Shown: positions 1-10,349, counted from the first letter of the stretch. The stretch is DNA of 32,535 bases from Desulfobacterales bacterium (GCA_030688615.1 JAUYIZ010000424.1:1-32535); one strand, 5' to 3'. Made by a program: numbers and translations. The notes: generated by a model not told the origin, from the letters alone.

Positions 1-77
1 CCGGACTTGATCCGGCATCCAGATTTATGAGTTTGGAAAAAACCTTCTGGACTCCGGGTCAAGCCCGGAGTGACGGA
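1..77. repeat. Palindromic dispersed repeat (CCGGACTTGATCCGGcatCCAG ... CTGGactCCGGGTCAAGCCCGG), probably cut by the window start
   Basis: Two arms are inverted copies: CCGGACTTGATCCGG..CCAG against the reverse complement of CTGG..CCGGGTCAAGCCCGG. Reverse translation gives the HSGLDPESR signature typical of spurious ORFs on this kind of repeat. Confidence 0.75.
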
Positions 78-146
78 GGAATAATCCAAGTAGGTTTATG
101 AATGGCGGCACAGTGTTTTTTAGGCTGGTTTGCCGCATTAAACCAA

Positions 147-202
147 GGAAGCCCCCTTCAATGGGGCTTCCTGAGGCCACCCGCTCTGCGGGTGTGAGCC
201 TC
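147..202. repeat. Two tandem strong hairpins downstream of tsaB (possible terminator or REP-like structure)
   Basis: GGAAGCCCC(147-155)/GGGGCTTCC(163-171) is a perfect 9-bp stem. GAGGC-CACCCGC-tct-GCGGGTG-tga-GCCTC (173-202) is a 12-bp stem with a 3-nt bulge. Confidence 0.7.
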
Positions 203-256
203 CTTTCTGCATCGAACACTCTATTTTTTCCAGTAGGGGCTGTGGCTCAGGGAAGG

Positions 257-958
257 TCAAAGTTGCGGCATTTTTGGACTTTGGGTCTTCCATTCCGCAT
301 CTGATTTGCGAACATAGCGGGGCGAAAATATTTCTATGTCATCGGTATGGTTCGTTTCAAACCTTTCGGCGGCCAGGCGGGCCACGGTGAATGCGCGTAA
401 AATATGCTGTCCCGGCGGAGCAAAATGGGCATATCCGCCCAGAATTTCCTTGAGGCATTCTCCGTACGCCAATGCGCCGTCTCCGATAAATATACAATTT
501 TCCCTGAGGGCGCCAAACACTTTTCCCGGCAAAGAAACCTGTTCTTCGATTTCTGTTTTCAGTTTGTTGCCCGCAAGCCGGTAGCCGGCAGCATAGACTT
601 CACCTTTACGCGCATCGAGAACAGGACAAATCAGGCCGACCGGGCCGGCGGACTGCATGGCCAGCGCCTCAAGGGTCGAGACGCCCACAAAAGGTTTTCC
701 GGTCGCAAAGACAAGTCCCTTGATCGTGCTGATGCCGATCCGGATTCCCGTAAAGCTTCCGGGCCCACCGGTTGCGGCAAACCCATCAATGTCCGGCAGG
801 GTTAAACCTGAAATGCCCATGGCGGCATGAATCATGGCCATCAGATGCCTGGCATGGGTCCGGCCTGTGGCGCTGGACACCTCGGACAGAAGCGATTCCC
901 GCTCAACAACGGCCACGCTGCAACTTTTTGAAGATGTGTCGATTGCAAGAATCCGCAT
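257..958 (-). CDS. tsaB: tRNA threonylcarbamoyladenosine biosynthesis protein TsaB
   Basis: MRILAIDTSSKSCSVAVVE start and TGGPGSFTGIRIGISTIKGL motif typical of TsaB (YeaZ). Confidence 0.93.
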   Translation of the reverse strand: MRILAIDTSSKSCSVAVVERESLLSEVSSATGRTHARHLMAMIHAAMGISGLTLPDIDGFAATGGPGSFTGIRIGISTIKGLVFATGKPFVGVSTLEALAMQSAGPVGLICPVLDARKGEVYAAGYRLAGNKLKTEIEEQVSLPGKVFGALRENCIFIGDGALAYGECLKEILGGYAHFAPPGQHILRAFTVARLAAERFETNHTDDIEIFSPRYVRKSDAEWKTQSPKMPQL

Positions 959-1015
959 AATTTTCTACCTGAACCCGCAGCAGTGGGCCTCAATCCCGCC
1001 GCCGCCGGGCGGGAT

Positions 1016-3388
1016 TTAAACCTTGATGGCCGCGGCCAGCACTTCGTCCATGTGCTTGACGCAGATGTATTTAATTTTCCGTTTAATGCTCTTGGGGATC
1101 TCGTAGAGGTCTTTTTTATTCTTTTCGGGAATAATGATATGGTGGATATTGGCACGTAAAGCGCCCAGTGATTTTTCTTTTAAGCCGCCGATGGGAAGCA
1201 CTCTTCCGGTGAGCGTGATTTCACCGGTCATGGCGACATCTTTGGAAACCGGCTGGTTGCGCATGGCAGAGATCAGGGCCGTGGCCATCGCAATGCCGGC
1301 TGAAGGACCGTCTTTAGGGATAGCGCCGGCCGGCACGTGAATATGGATGTCGAGGTTTTCAAAAAAATTTTCCGGCAGGTCGAAAGAAGAAAGGTTGGCC
1401 CTGGCGTAGCTTACTGCCGCCCGGGCGGATTCCTGCATGACCTCACCGAGTTGTCCTGTAAGCGTCAATTCCCCTTTGCCGGCAAACAGAGAGGCTTCCA
1501 CATATAATATCTCGCCTCCGGCCTGGGTCCATGCCAGGCCTGTGGACAAGCCCACCTGGCTGACCTCCTGATCCATTTCCGGGATATATTTTGCCACCCC
1601 CAGGTACTGTTGCAGGTTGTTTTTTGTAATGCGAAAGTGTCCTTTTGCACCCTCGGCAATTTTGCGGGCCACCTTGCGGCAAACCGTACCCATTTCCCGT
1701 TCCAGGTTCCGTAAGCCCGCTTCCGACGTATATTCTCTGATGATCTGGAGTGTGGTGCCGGAGCTGAAGGAAATGAATTTGGCCGTCAGTCCGTTGGCCT
1801 TGATCTGGCGGGGGATCAGATGCTTTTCGCTGATGACCAGCTTTTCCTCTTCGGTATACCCCGGGATCTCGATGACTTCCATTCTGTCTAAAAGGGCGGA
1901 GGGGATCGTATCCGTGTAATTAGCCGTGAGAATGAACATGACCCTTGAAAGATCGAAAGGCAGGTTCAGATAGTGATCGCTGAAGGATGCGTTCTGTTCC
2001 GGGTCAAGGGCTTCCAGCAGCGCGGAAGACGGGTCGCCGCGAAAATCGGAGCCTAATTTATCAATTTCATCCATCATGAATACCGGGTTGTTGGCGCCGC
2101 ATTGTTTCAGACCCTGCAAAATTCGACCGGGCAATGAACCGATGTATGTGCGCCGATGTCCTCGGATCTCCGCCTCATCCCGGATACCCCCGAGGGAAAT
2201 GCGAACAAACTTACGTTTCATGGCCGAAGCGATGGCCTGGCCCAGTGAGGTTTTCCCAACACCCGGCGGGCCCATAAAGCAGAGGATCGGACCTTTCATG
2301 GAGGGGCTGAGTTTGCGGACACTAAGATATTCTAAAATGCGATCTTTGACCTTGTCGAGGCCGAAATGATTTGTATCCAGAACCTGCTGGGCTTTTTTGA
2401 TATCAATAAAATCTTTTGTCCCTTTATTCCAGGGCAGGTCCACCAGCCAATCCAGATAGGTGCGCACCACGGAAGCCTCGGCAGAATCCGGGTGCATCTG
2501 CTCCAGGCGTTTTACCTGCTTAAACGCTTCCTTCTCGGCGTCTTTTGACATTTTGGAACGGTTTATCTTTTTTTTGTATTCTAAAACCTCTCTGGTCTTT
2601 TCATCAGACTCGCCAAGTTCCTTGTGGATGGCCCTGACCTGTTCTCTTAAAAAATAGTCTCTTTGGCTTTTTGAAATTTCATCTTTGACGTCGGATTGAA
2701 TTTTGGCCTGCATGGCCGAAAGTTCCAATTCCCTGGACAGCAGGTCGTTGATTTTTTTTAGACGTTCCACCGGATCGACGATTTCGAGGATTTCCTGGGA
2801 TTCTTCGATTTTCAACCTCAAATTCGTGGCGACGAGATCGGCAAGTTTGCCCGGATTTTCAATGCCGGCCAGGATGGTGCTGACTTCCCCGGTTAATTCT
2901 CCGCGAAATGCCATGATTTTTTCTGAATTTTCCCGGACATTTCGCATGAGCGCTTCAATTTCGATGCTGATTTCCCTGGGCGCCGTTTCATGGAGCAGTT
3001 CAATGCTGACCCGATAAAAAGTTCGCTTTCTCACATAGGATACGATCCTTGCTTTGGTAATCCCCTGCACCAGCGCTTTGATCCGGCCGTCAGGAAGCTT
3101 GAGTATTCTCAATACCCGGCAGATTGTGCCCACCGAGTATATTTCTTCCGGCTTGGGGTTTTCAACGCTCGGCTCTTTCTGGGTGGCCACATATAAAAAT
3201 CTGTCTTTTGCCATGGCTTCTTCCACGGCGCGCACGGATTGTTCGCGCCCAATAAAAAGAGGGAGAAGCATATTCGTGAAAATTACAACATCCCGTATCG
3301 GCATCAAGGGAAGTATATCGGGGATGTCTTCGTCCGTCCCTTCCTCTTCTATAATGCTCACCAGGTCGTCTTTATCAGTTTCAGCCAT
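1016..3388 (-). CDS. lon: ATP-dependent endopeptidase Lon
   Basis: N-terminal LON substrate domain, Walker [12 protein letters not shown], catalytic [15 protein letters not shown]; 790 aa. Confidence 0.97.
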   Translation of the reverse strand: MAETDKDDLVSIIEEEGTDEDIPDILPLMPIRDVVIFTNMLLPLFIGREQSVRAVEEAMAKDRFLYVATQKEPSVENPKPEEIYSVGTICRVLRILKLPDGRIKALVQGITKARIVSYVRKRTFYRVSIELLHETAPREISIEIEALMRNVRENSEKIMAFRGELTGEVSTILAGIENPGKLADLVATNLRLKIEESQEILEIVDPVERLKKINDLLSRELELSAMQAKIQSDVKDEISKSQRDYFLREQVRAIHKELGESDEKTREVLEYKKKINRSKMSKDAEKEAFKQVKRLEQMHPDSAEASVVRTYLDWLVDLPWNKGTKDFIDIKKAQQVLDTNHFGLDKVKDRILEYLSVRKLSPSMKGPILCFMGPPGVGKTSLGQAIASAMKRKFVRISLGGIRDEAEIRGHRRTYIGSLPGRILQGLKQCGANNPVFMMDEIDKLGSDFRGDPSSALLEALDPEQNASFSDHYLNLPFDLSRVMFILTANYTDTIPSALLDRMEVIEIPGYTEEEKLVISEKHLIPRQIKANGLTAKFISFSSGTTLQIIREYTSEAGLRNLEREMGTVCRKVARKIAEGAKGHFRITKNNLQQYLGVAKYIPEMDQEVSQVGLSTGLAWTQAGGEILYVEASLFAGKGELTLTGQLGEVMQESARAAVSYARANLSSFDLPENFFENLDIHIHVPAGAIPKDGPSAGIAMATALISAMRNQPVSKDVAMTGEITLTGRVLPIGGLKEKSLGALRANIHHIIIPEKNKKDLYEIPKSIKRKIKYICVKHMDEVLAAAIKV

Positions 3389-3528
3389 TATTTTTCCTCA
3401 CATCCCCCATATGGTTTCACCTTTACCTGCCGTTTCAAGCGGCATTGAAAATGTAGATAATATAAGACAAAATACAGCATTGACAATATCAGCCTTGATT
3501 TTATAAAGCAATACATCTAAAACCAATT

Positions 3529-3684
3529 GTAACCGTTCACGGTTTACAGTTATCGGTTCACGGTTAAAAAAACAGTGCGAAAAAATTAATTCAAAGTTGA
3601 AATCAATATCCAGAAGGCTCCAATCGATGCATAGTTCATTTAAAAAACTGTGAACTGTGAACCGATAACCGTGAACGGATACAA
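3529..3684. repeat. Inverted repeat built from GGTTCAC/GGTTTACAGT units
   Basis: Left arm 3529-3567 (gtaaccgttcacggtttacagttatcggttcacggtt) and right arm 3646-3684 (aactgtgaactgtgaaccgataaccgtgaacggatac) are near inverted copies. Confidence 0.7.
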
Positions 3685-3714
3685 CCATTTTACTTTTTTA
3701 CGGGCAGGTATCTT

Positions 3715-4488
3715 ATGATGAATCATTTGATGGGGACGTTTGCCTTTCTGTTCGGCATGTGTACCGGCAGTTTCCTGAATGTCTGTATTTACAGGCTGCC
3801 GGATTCAAAATCGATTGTGTCGCCCCGCTCCATGTGCCCCGGTTGCGGCCAGACGATCCGGTTCTATGATAATATCCCCATCATAAGCTATTTGTGGTTA
3901 CGCGGGCGTTGCCGCGCCTGTCATATGGCCATAGCCTTTCGCTACGTGATTGTGGAGGCCTTCGGCGGGTTTCTGTCCCTTTGTGTCTTCCTCCAATATG
4001 GTGCCACCGTCGAGGGCCTGGTTTACTTTGCTTTTATTGCAGCCCTGATCGTCATTACCTATATCGATATTGATCACCAGATTATACCGGATGTCATTAC
4101 CCTTCCGGGGATTTTCATAGGTTTTATCGCTTCGTTTTTCCTTCCCGCAATCACTTATAAAGGTTCCATTATCGGGATATTGTCCGGCGGGGGGTCCTTA
4201 TTCGCCATCGCATGGATCTATCATCTGATGACCAGGAAGGAGGGCATGGGGGGGGGAGATATCAAACTGCTTGCCATGATCGGTGCCTTTTTGGGGCTCG
4301 AGGGCGTTATTTACGTGGTGTTTTTCGGTTCGGCCATCGGGACCCTCGTGGGCAGTCTGGTTATGCTGCAAAAGAAACAAGGGCTGAAGCTTGCCGTTCC
4401 TTTCGGTCCTTTTTTATCCATCGGCGCAATTTCCTATATTTTTTTCGGACCGAAACTCATTTCCTGGTATTTGCATGTGCTGAATTAG
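3715..4488 (+). CDS. pilD: Prepilin peptidase (A24 family, PilD/GspO-like)
   Basis: GSFLNVCIYRLP, two CxxC pairs (CPGCG, CRACH), and GGGDIKLLAMIGAFLG motif. Confidence 0.93.
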   Translation: MMNHLMGTFAFLFGMCTGSFLNVCIYRLPDSKSIVSPRSMCPGCGQTIRFYDNIPIISYLWLRGRCRACHMAIAFRYVIVEAFGGFLSLCVFLQYGATVEGLVYFAFIAALIVITYIDIDHQIIPDVITLPGIFIGFIASFFLPAITYKGSIIGILSGGGSLFAIAWIYHLMTRKEGMGGGDIKLLAMIGAFLGLEGVIYVVFFGSAIGTLVGSLVMLQKKQGLKLAVPFGPFLSIGAISYIFFGPKLISWYLHVLN

Positions 4489-4494
4489 GAAAAA

Positions 4495-5229
4495 ATGAGG
4501 CTCGCAGTCATTTCCGATATCCACGGCAATCTGGATGCTTTCCGCCGGGTCCTGGAGGATATGGATCGATCCATGGTCGATGCGGTGGTTTGCCTCGGGG
4601 ACGCCATCGGCTACGGGCCCGAACCGGATCAGGTCGTATCCCTGATTGATGACTTGAAAGTACCTGCCATCATCGGCAACCACGAACTGGCGGCCATAGA
4701 ACCTGCCTGTCTCAGAGAGTTCAATCCCCCTGCCCGCGCTTCCATCGAAATGACCATGGGTATGCTGTCTGAAAGGTCGCTTCATTTTATTCGGGCATTA
4801 CAACCGTATCATATCGGCTGGAAGTGTCATTTTGTCCACGGGTTTCCGCCCGATTCTATCGACACCTATCTGCACGGCGTTTCAAAGGAACGCCTGGAAT
4901 CGGCATTTCATTTGCTGGATCAAAAGATCTGTTTTGCCGGGCATACCCATCTTCTTGAAATCATAGGGTTTGACGGGCGGCAGGTTATCCATGCCCCTTT
5001 GCCGCAAGGTGTCGTGGGCCTTGAAAGACCGCTGAAGTATATCATCAATGCCGGCAGTGTCGGGCAGCCGCGGGATGCCGATAAGCGCGCCAAATATGTC
5101 ATCTGGGACGACGCGGCGTACACCATCGAGGCCAGGTTTGTCTCCTATGATATCTGGGCGGTTTATCATAAAATTTTGCAAGCGGGTCTACCCAGGGTTC
5201 ACGCCGATCGGTTGATATTCAGGGGCTGA
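4495..5229 (+). CDS. Metallophosphoesterase (YfcE-like calcineurin fold)
   Basis: MRLAVISDIHGNLDAF, CLGDAIGYGPEPDQ, IIGNHE, FAGHTH motifs. Confidence 0.9.
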   Translation: MRLAVISDIHGNLDAFRRVLEDMDRSMVDAVVCLGDAIGYGPEPDQVVSLIDDLKVPAIIGNHELAAIEPACLREFNPPARASIEMTMGMLSERSLHFIRALQPYHIGWKCHFVHGFPPDSIDTYLHGVSKERLESAFHLLDQKICFAGHTHLLEIIGFDGRQVIHAPLPQGVVGLERPLKYIINAGSVGQPRDADKRAKYVIWDDAAYTIEARFVSYDIWAVYHKILQAGLPRVHADRLIFRG

Positions 5230-6199
5230 AGTGATTGTACCCTCCTATCAGCGGTATTTCTTCACCGGACTCGGTGATCAGCATGGGTTTGTGACCGGAA
5301 GGGGTAATTTCTCCGATCATGTGGCAGGCGAGGCCGGTCTGATTCAGCTGTGCCGCCTTTCCCGGCGGCAGGGTAAAGAGCAGTTCATAATCTTCCCCGC
5401 CGTTTAATGCAAAGTCAAGGGGGTCCAGGCCCAATCTTTTCCCGGCCCCGATGACATCGCCGTGCAGGGGGATCTTGCCGGCCAGCACCCGGGCGCCGAC
5501 GCTGCTTTGCTCGCAAATGTGGTGGATTTCCGATGCCAGTCCGTCACTGATGTCGATCATGGCATTGACGATGGGGGCTAATTTTTGTGCCGCCTTCAAC
5601 CGGCAGGTGGGCGTTAAATGTTTTTCAAGCAGAAACGGTGATACGGGCAAATCGTTTTTCAGCAGCTGCAGTCCGGCCGCTGAGGCGCCGAGGGGGCCTG
5701 TGACGGCCAGCAGGTCTCCGGGTTTGGCCTGGCTGCGCAGGCAGATATTTTTTTTAAAAACCCATCCGAGCAGCGTGATGCTGACGGTAATTACGGGCCC
5801 GTGCGTCGTGTCGCCCCCGGCTGTAATGATGTGGTATCTGTGGCAGGCTTGAGCGATGCCGTGATACATGCTTTCGGCCCATTCCAGGGTGGTGTCCGGT
5901 TTAAGGGCCAGGGAAATAAACATGTATGCGGGCCAGCCCCCCATGGCCGCAATGTCGCTGACATTGGATTCAACCGCTTTGATGCCGATTTGATCCGGCC
6001 GGCTCCACGCCGGGTTAAAGTGTTCATTTTCAACAAGCATGTCGGTCGTTGCCAGTAAATAACGCCCGTTGCCATCCTGAATATTTAATACGGCGGCATC
6101 ATCACCGATGCCGACCAGGATATCCTTGCTGTTTGACGAAACAATGGCGCTCAGCCTTTTGATCAAGGCGAATTCTCCGCCGATATTTTTAATCTGCAT
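5219..6199 (-). CDS. thiL: Thiamine-monophosphate kinase
   Basis: GEFALIKRLS, GIGDDAAVL, TTDMLVENEHF, SDGLASEI motifs. The supplied ORF starts at 6544, but the homologous N-terminus is MQIKNIGGEFALI at 6199. Confidence 0.92.
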   Translation of the reverse strand: MQIKNIGGEFALIKRLSAIVSSNSKDILVGIGDDAAVLNIQDGNGRYLLATTDMLVENEHFNPAWSRPDQIGIKAVESNVSDIAAMGGWPAYMFISLALKPDTTLEWAESMYHGIAQACHRYHIITAGGDTTHGPVITVSITLLGWVFKKNICLRSQAKPGDLLAVTGPLGASAAGLQLLKNDLPVSPFLLEKHLTPTCRLKAAQKLAPIVNAMIDISDGLASEIHHICEQSSVGARVLAGKIPLHGDVIGAGKRLGLDPLDFALNGGEDYELLFTLPPGKAAQLNQTGLACHMIGEITPSGHKPMLITESGEEIPLIGGYNHFSP

Positions 6200-6236
6200 G
6201 GGTATTTCCCCGGGCGCCCGGTATGTGATCCACCCT

Positions 6237-7031
6237 TTAAACGGTGCCCTTATAGAAATTAAAAAAGTGATGGGTCGGGCCGGACCCCTTGCCAATTGAC
6301 AAAGAATGTTTGATGGCTTCCGTGATGTAGGCTTTGGCATTTTCGGCGGCCTCAAAAAAGTCTTTTCCCAGGGCAAGATTTGCCGCAATCGCAGAAGAAA
6401 AAGTACAGCCGGTCCCATGGGCGTTTCGGGTTTGAATCCTCTGTCCGTCGAGGGTCCTGAATTCCTTTCCGTCATAAAGGACGTCGGTGGCGGTTTCAAC
6501 CAGATGCCCGCCTTTAATGACAACCTTTGGCGCACCCAGTTCAAGAATTTCCCGGGCCGCCTCTTTCATCTGCGCCACATTGCGGATTTCTTTTCCGGTG
6601 AGCGCCCGGGCTTCGTGGATGTTCGGTGTGACCACGTCTGCAAGCGGAAAAAGCCGTTTTACCAGCGCTTTGCCTGCATTGAATTTTAACAGAGCAAATC
6701 CGCTGGTGGAGATCATTACCGGGTCGAGGACCACCGGCGGCCTGTTGACCCGGCTGAGCGCCGCAGCAACCGAGTCGATCAGCCGGATGCGGGATACCAT
6801 GCCGATTTTCACGGCATGGATCTCAATATCTTCGAAAAGGCGGGAAATCTGGTCATAAACGATTTCAGGACGAATCTCCTGAACGGCATAGACTTTTTGG
6901 GTATTTTGCACCGTAACCGCCGTGATGGCGCTCAAACCGTAGACGCCGTGGGCCTGGAAGGTTTTTATGTCCGCCTGGATTCCGGCGCCGCCTGAAGGGT
7001 CGGAGCCGGCTATGGTCAGTGCAACTCTCAT
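6237..7031 (-). CDS. thiD: Hydroxymethylpyrimidine/phosphomethylpyrimidine kinase
   Basis: ALTIAGSDPSGGAGIQADIKTFQAHGVYG, DPVMISTSG, GTGCTFSSAIAANLALG. Confidence 0.96.
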   Translation of the reverse strand: MRVALTIAGSDPSGGAGIQADIKTFQAHGVYGLSAITAVTVQNTQKVYAVQEIRPEIVYDQISRLFEDIEIHAVKIGMVSRIRLIDSVAAALSRVNRPPVVLDPVMISTSGFALLKFNAGKALVKRLFPLADVVTPNIHEARALTGKEIRNVAQMKEAAREILELGAPKVVIKGGHLVETATDVLYDGKEFRTLDGQRIQTRNAHGTGCTFSSAIAANLALGKDFFEAAENAKAYITEAIKHSLSIGKGSGPTHHFFNFYKGTV

Positions 7032-7180
7032 TTTTTCCTCTGATGGCAGTTTTATGATTCTTTCAATATATTTTCATGGGCGAAATTGCAATACAATTGA
7101 CAAATCGCGCCTTTTGCTGATAGGGCATATAGTAATTAAAATAACCGGCAGTTTCAATCCATCGAGAAAGGAGTTTTGTG

Positions 7181-8962
7181 ATGACAACGGTACGAAAGGG
7201 AGCAAAAGCAAGCCAGGCCAAGTACGGTTCAGACGTGATTGTAGACATGATGAAAGCGTACGACATCGAGTATGTTGCATTTAATCCCGGGGCGACATTC
7301 CGCGGCATTCATGATTCGATTCTCAATTATGGAGGAAATCGCAAGCCGGAAGTGATTTTTTGCTGTCATGAAGAGCACTCCGTGGCGATCTGTCACGGCT
7401 ATGCGAAGGCCAAAGGAAAACCAATGGTAGCGATCACCCATAACATTGTCGGCCTTCAGCATGCAAGCATGGCAATTTTTAATGCCTGGTGCGACCGGGT
7501 TCCGGTCATTGTGCTGGGCGGCACCGGACCCATGGACACCACCCGGCGACGGCCCTGGATCGACTGGGTTCACACGGCGCTGGTGCAGGGAAATCAGGTG
7601 CGGGATTATGTCAAATGGGATGATCAGCCTTACAGTTTGAATGCCATACCGGCATCTTTTGTGCGGGGTTACCGGATTGCCACCACGGAACCCCAGGGCC
7701 CGGTTTATATTTGCTATGATGCGGATTTGCAGGAAAATGCCATTACCGATTCGCCGGAGATGCTGGATGTCACCCGTTTTTCTCCGCCTGCGCCCATGCA
7801 GGCTAATCCGGAAGCCTTGAATCAAGCGGCCCGGCTATTGGTTAACGCCCAATCACCGCTGATCATTGCGGATTATTTGGGAAGAAATCCTAAGTCGGTA
7901 GATTCTTTAGTGGAGCTGGCCGAGCTTCTGGCCATTCCGGTCATGGATAAGGGGGGGCGCTTTAATTTTCCCAATACCCATCCTTTGGATATTACCGGCG
8001 GCGCCAAGGAATTCCTTCAAAAAGCCGATGTCATTCTGGCTTTGGATGTTCAGGATCTTTATGGCAGCCTGGTTACGCTGAATCGAACGACCCGCGTGAC
8101 CGGTTATGTTACGGAGCCTTCCACCAAAATTATTCATATTTCACTCAATGATATGCTGGTGAGGAGCTGGGCTGCCGATTACCAGTGCCTCCAGGCGGTG
8201 GATGTGCCCATTTGCGCGGACACATCAATTGCCCTGCCGGAGCTGATACGGCTTTGCGGCCAATTGAGCACGAAAAATAAAAAGAAAAAGGCTTCGATCG
8301 AGGCCCGCTTCAAACAGGTAAAGCGCCACCACGACACCTTGAGAAAAAAGTCTTATGAAGCCGTAAATGCCCAATCGGCCGGTGATGTCATTTCAGTGCC
8401 TTTTTTAGCGCAGCAGGTATGGGAAGCCGTCAAGGGGGAAGACTGGGTTTTAGCCAACACCGGCCTCAAGGGATGGCCGCGTCGTCTCTGGGACTGGACG
8501 AAACCGTATCAATACATCGGGTCAAGCGCCGGCGCCGGATTAGGCTATGGATTAAGCGCGGCCATGGGCGCCGCACTGGCGCATAAAGGCACCGGCAAAC
8601 TTTGTGTCGATATCCAGCCGGACGGGGATTATCTGATGACCGCGAGTGCGCTCTATACAGCGGCGCATCATAAGATTCCGCTCCTGATCGTCATGCACAA
8701 CAATCGATCCTTTTACAATTCAGAGGAGCACAATATGCAGATTGCCGAATTCCGCGGCAGATCCCTGAAATTGGCCGGAATCGGCACCCATATGGAAAAT
8801 CCGGCCATTAACTATGCGAAGCTTGCCGAAGGATTCGGCCTTTATGGCGCCGGTCCCATAACAAGACCCGAAGATCTCGGCCCGGCTTTGATTGATGCGC
8901 TTAAAGTCGTTCAGGAGAAAAAACTTCCGGCGCTGGTGGATGTGGTCTCCGCGTCAAGATAG
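7181..8962 (+). CDS. Thiamine pyrophosphate-dependent enzyme (acetolactate synthase/benzoylformate decarboxylase-like)
   Basis: N-terminal TPP pyrimidine-binding type HEEHSVAICHGYAKAKGKPM and C-terminal region QPDGDYLMTASALYTAAHHKIPLLIVMHNNRSFYN. Start could be GTG 7178 or ATG 7181. Confidence 0.85.
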   Translation: MTTVRKGAKASQAKYGSDVIVDMMKAYDIEYVAFNPGATFRGIHDSILNYGGNRKPEVIFCCHEEHSVAICHGYAKAKGKPMVAITHNIVGLQHASMAIFNAWCDRVPVIVLGGTGPMDTTRRRPWIDWVHTALVQGNQVRDYVKWDDQPYSLNAIPASFVRGYRIATTEPQGPVYICYDADLQENAITDSPEMLDVTRFSPPAPMQANPEALNQAARLLVNAQSPLIIADYLGRNPKSVDSLVELAELLAIPVMDKGGRFNFPNTHPLDITGGAKEFLQKADVILALDVQDLYGSLVTLNRTTRVTGYVTEPSTKIIHISLNDMLVRSWAADYQCLQAVDVPICADTSIALPELIRLCGQLSTKNKKKKASIEARFKQVKRHHDTLRKKSYEAVNAQSAGDVISVPFLAQQVWEAVKGEDWVLANTGLKGWPRRLWDWTKPYQYIGSSAGAGLGYGLSAAMGAALAHKGTGKLCVDIQPDGDYLMTASALYTAAHHKIPLLIVMHNNRSFYNSEEHNMQIAEFRGRSLKLAGIGTHMENPAINYAKLAEGFGLYGAGPITRPEDLGPALIDALKVVQEKKLPALVDVVSASR

Positions 8963-9004
8963 TTTCCATCGGAAACACCTGTCGGTCCTCGATCGGGCTG
9001 AGCC

Positions 9005-10348
9005 ATGATAATAAAAAATATCCTTAATACCATCGACAAACTGGCCCGTTTTTTAAAGGCGGATATCTGGCGGATCCGCCTCGGGGATCTTCCCCGAAAA
9101 AAATCCTTTTTTATCAAACCGCTTCGCGTCATACTCCTGGCGATCAGGGGATTTGATGAAGATAAATGCCACCTGCGGGCATCCGCGCTTACTTTCTATT
9201 CCATCCTGTCGATTGTTCCGCTGGTGGCCATGGCCTTCGGCTTGTCCAAAGGATTCGGCTTTGAAAAAGTTCTTGAACGGCAACTCATGGAACAATTTCC
9301 TGTGCACCAGGAAGTGATGACCAATGTCATTCAATTTGCCCGATCCTTCCTGGACAACACCAAGGGGGGGCTGATGGCGGGGACCGGCCTGGTGGTGCTT
9401 TTCTGGACGGTAATCAAACTGCTGGGCGACCTGGAACATTCATTAAACGAAATCTGGGAGATTAAAGAGTCCCGCAAGATAACAAGAAAGTTCGGCGATT
9501 ATTTCTTCATCATACTCATCTGCCCGCTGCTGGTGATTGTCTCCAGCAGCATGACGGTCTTTGTATCGACCCTTTTCGCCGCCGTTGCCCAGCGGTTTTC
9601 TCTGGTGGGAGTTGTGCTGCCGATGGTTTCTTTTATCCTGAAGTTCCTGCCTTATTTTCTGATCTGGATCCTTTTTACACTTATTTATATTCTGATCCCC
9701 AACACCCATGTCCGCTTCGGCTCCGGCATGATTGCCGGCGTCCTTGCCGGAACGATTTTTCAGCTTGCCCAATGGTTTTATATTCTTTTCCAGGTTGGAG
9801 TTTCCAGATATAATGCGATTTACGGAAGTTTTGCCGCCATTCCGCTGTTTTTAATATGGATGCAGCTGAGCTGGCTGATTGTGTTTTTAGGCGCCGAGAT
9901 TTCCTTTGCCCATCAGAACGTGGACACCTATGAATTCGAACCGGACTCTCAGAAGATCAATTCCTCGTTCAAAAAATTACTTGCCCTGCATGTGGTACAT
10001 TTGCTGGTCAAAATTTTTTCTGTCGGGGGCCGCCCCTTGACCGCGGGCCAGATTTCACAGGAATTGCTCATCCCCATCCGGACGGTACGGCGGATTCTTT
10101 ACGACCTGGTTGCCGGCGGTATCTTGTCTGAAACCAGGACGGCCGCCCACAAAGAATTTGGATACCAGCCGGCGCGGGATATCGGCCAGCTGAGCGTTAA
10201 TTCCGTCATTGACGTCTTGGAGCATCTGGGGACCGAAACCCTGCCTGTGGCGCAGTCCGAAGCGTTCAGGCGGCTCTCCGAGGCCCTGAAAACGTTTCGC
10301 GAGACGGTCGAAAAATCACCCGCCAACTTACTGATCAAGGACATATAA
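9005..10348 (+). CDS. YihY/BrkB (formerly RNase BN) family inner membrane protein
   Basis: LRASALTFYSILSIVPLVAMAFG, multiple TM segments, YNAIYGSFAAIPLFLIWMQLSWLIVFLGAEISF; C-terminal winged-helix-like extension. Confidence 0.9.
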   Translation: MIIKNILNTIDKLARFLKADIWRIRLGDLPRKKSFFIKPLRVILLAIRGFDEDKCHLRASALTFYSILSIVPLVAMAFGLSKGFGFEKVLERQLMEQFPVHQEVMTNVIQFARSFLDNTKGGLMAGTGLVVLFWTVIKLLGDLEHSLNEIWEIKESRKITRKFGDYFFIILICPLLVIVSSSMTVFVSTLFAAVAQRFSLVGVVLPMVSFILKFLPYFLIWILFTLIYILIPNTHVRFGSGMIAGVLAGTIFQLAQWFYILFQVGVSRYNAIYGSFAAIPLFLIWMQLSWLIVFLGAEISFAHQNVDTYEFEPDSQKINSSFKKLLALHVVHLLVKIFSVGGRPLTAGQISQELLIPIRTVRRILYDLVAGGILSETRTAAHKEFGYQPARDIGQLSVNSVIDVLEHLGTETLPVAQSEAFRRLSEALKTFRETVEKSPANLLIKDI

Positions 10349-10349
10349 C

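Noticed and set aside
25-219. ORF encoding MFDAERRLTPAERVASGSP...HSGLDPESRRFF
   Set aside because: Translation across the palindromic repeat and double hairpin; a well-known type of spurious hypothetical protein.
3398-3688. ORF 96 aa (MVVSVHGYRFTVHSF...)
   Set aside because: Lies entirely within the inverted-repeat intergenic region and runs into lon; no RBS or domain signature.
7032-7177. TPP riboswitch upstream of thiD / TPP enzyme
   Set aside because: Looked for the conserved CTGAGA and ACCTGA elements of the THI box in this divergent gap; not found.
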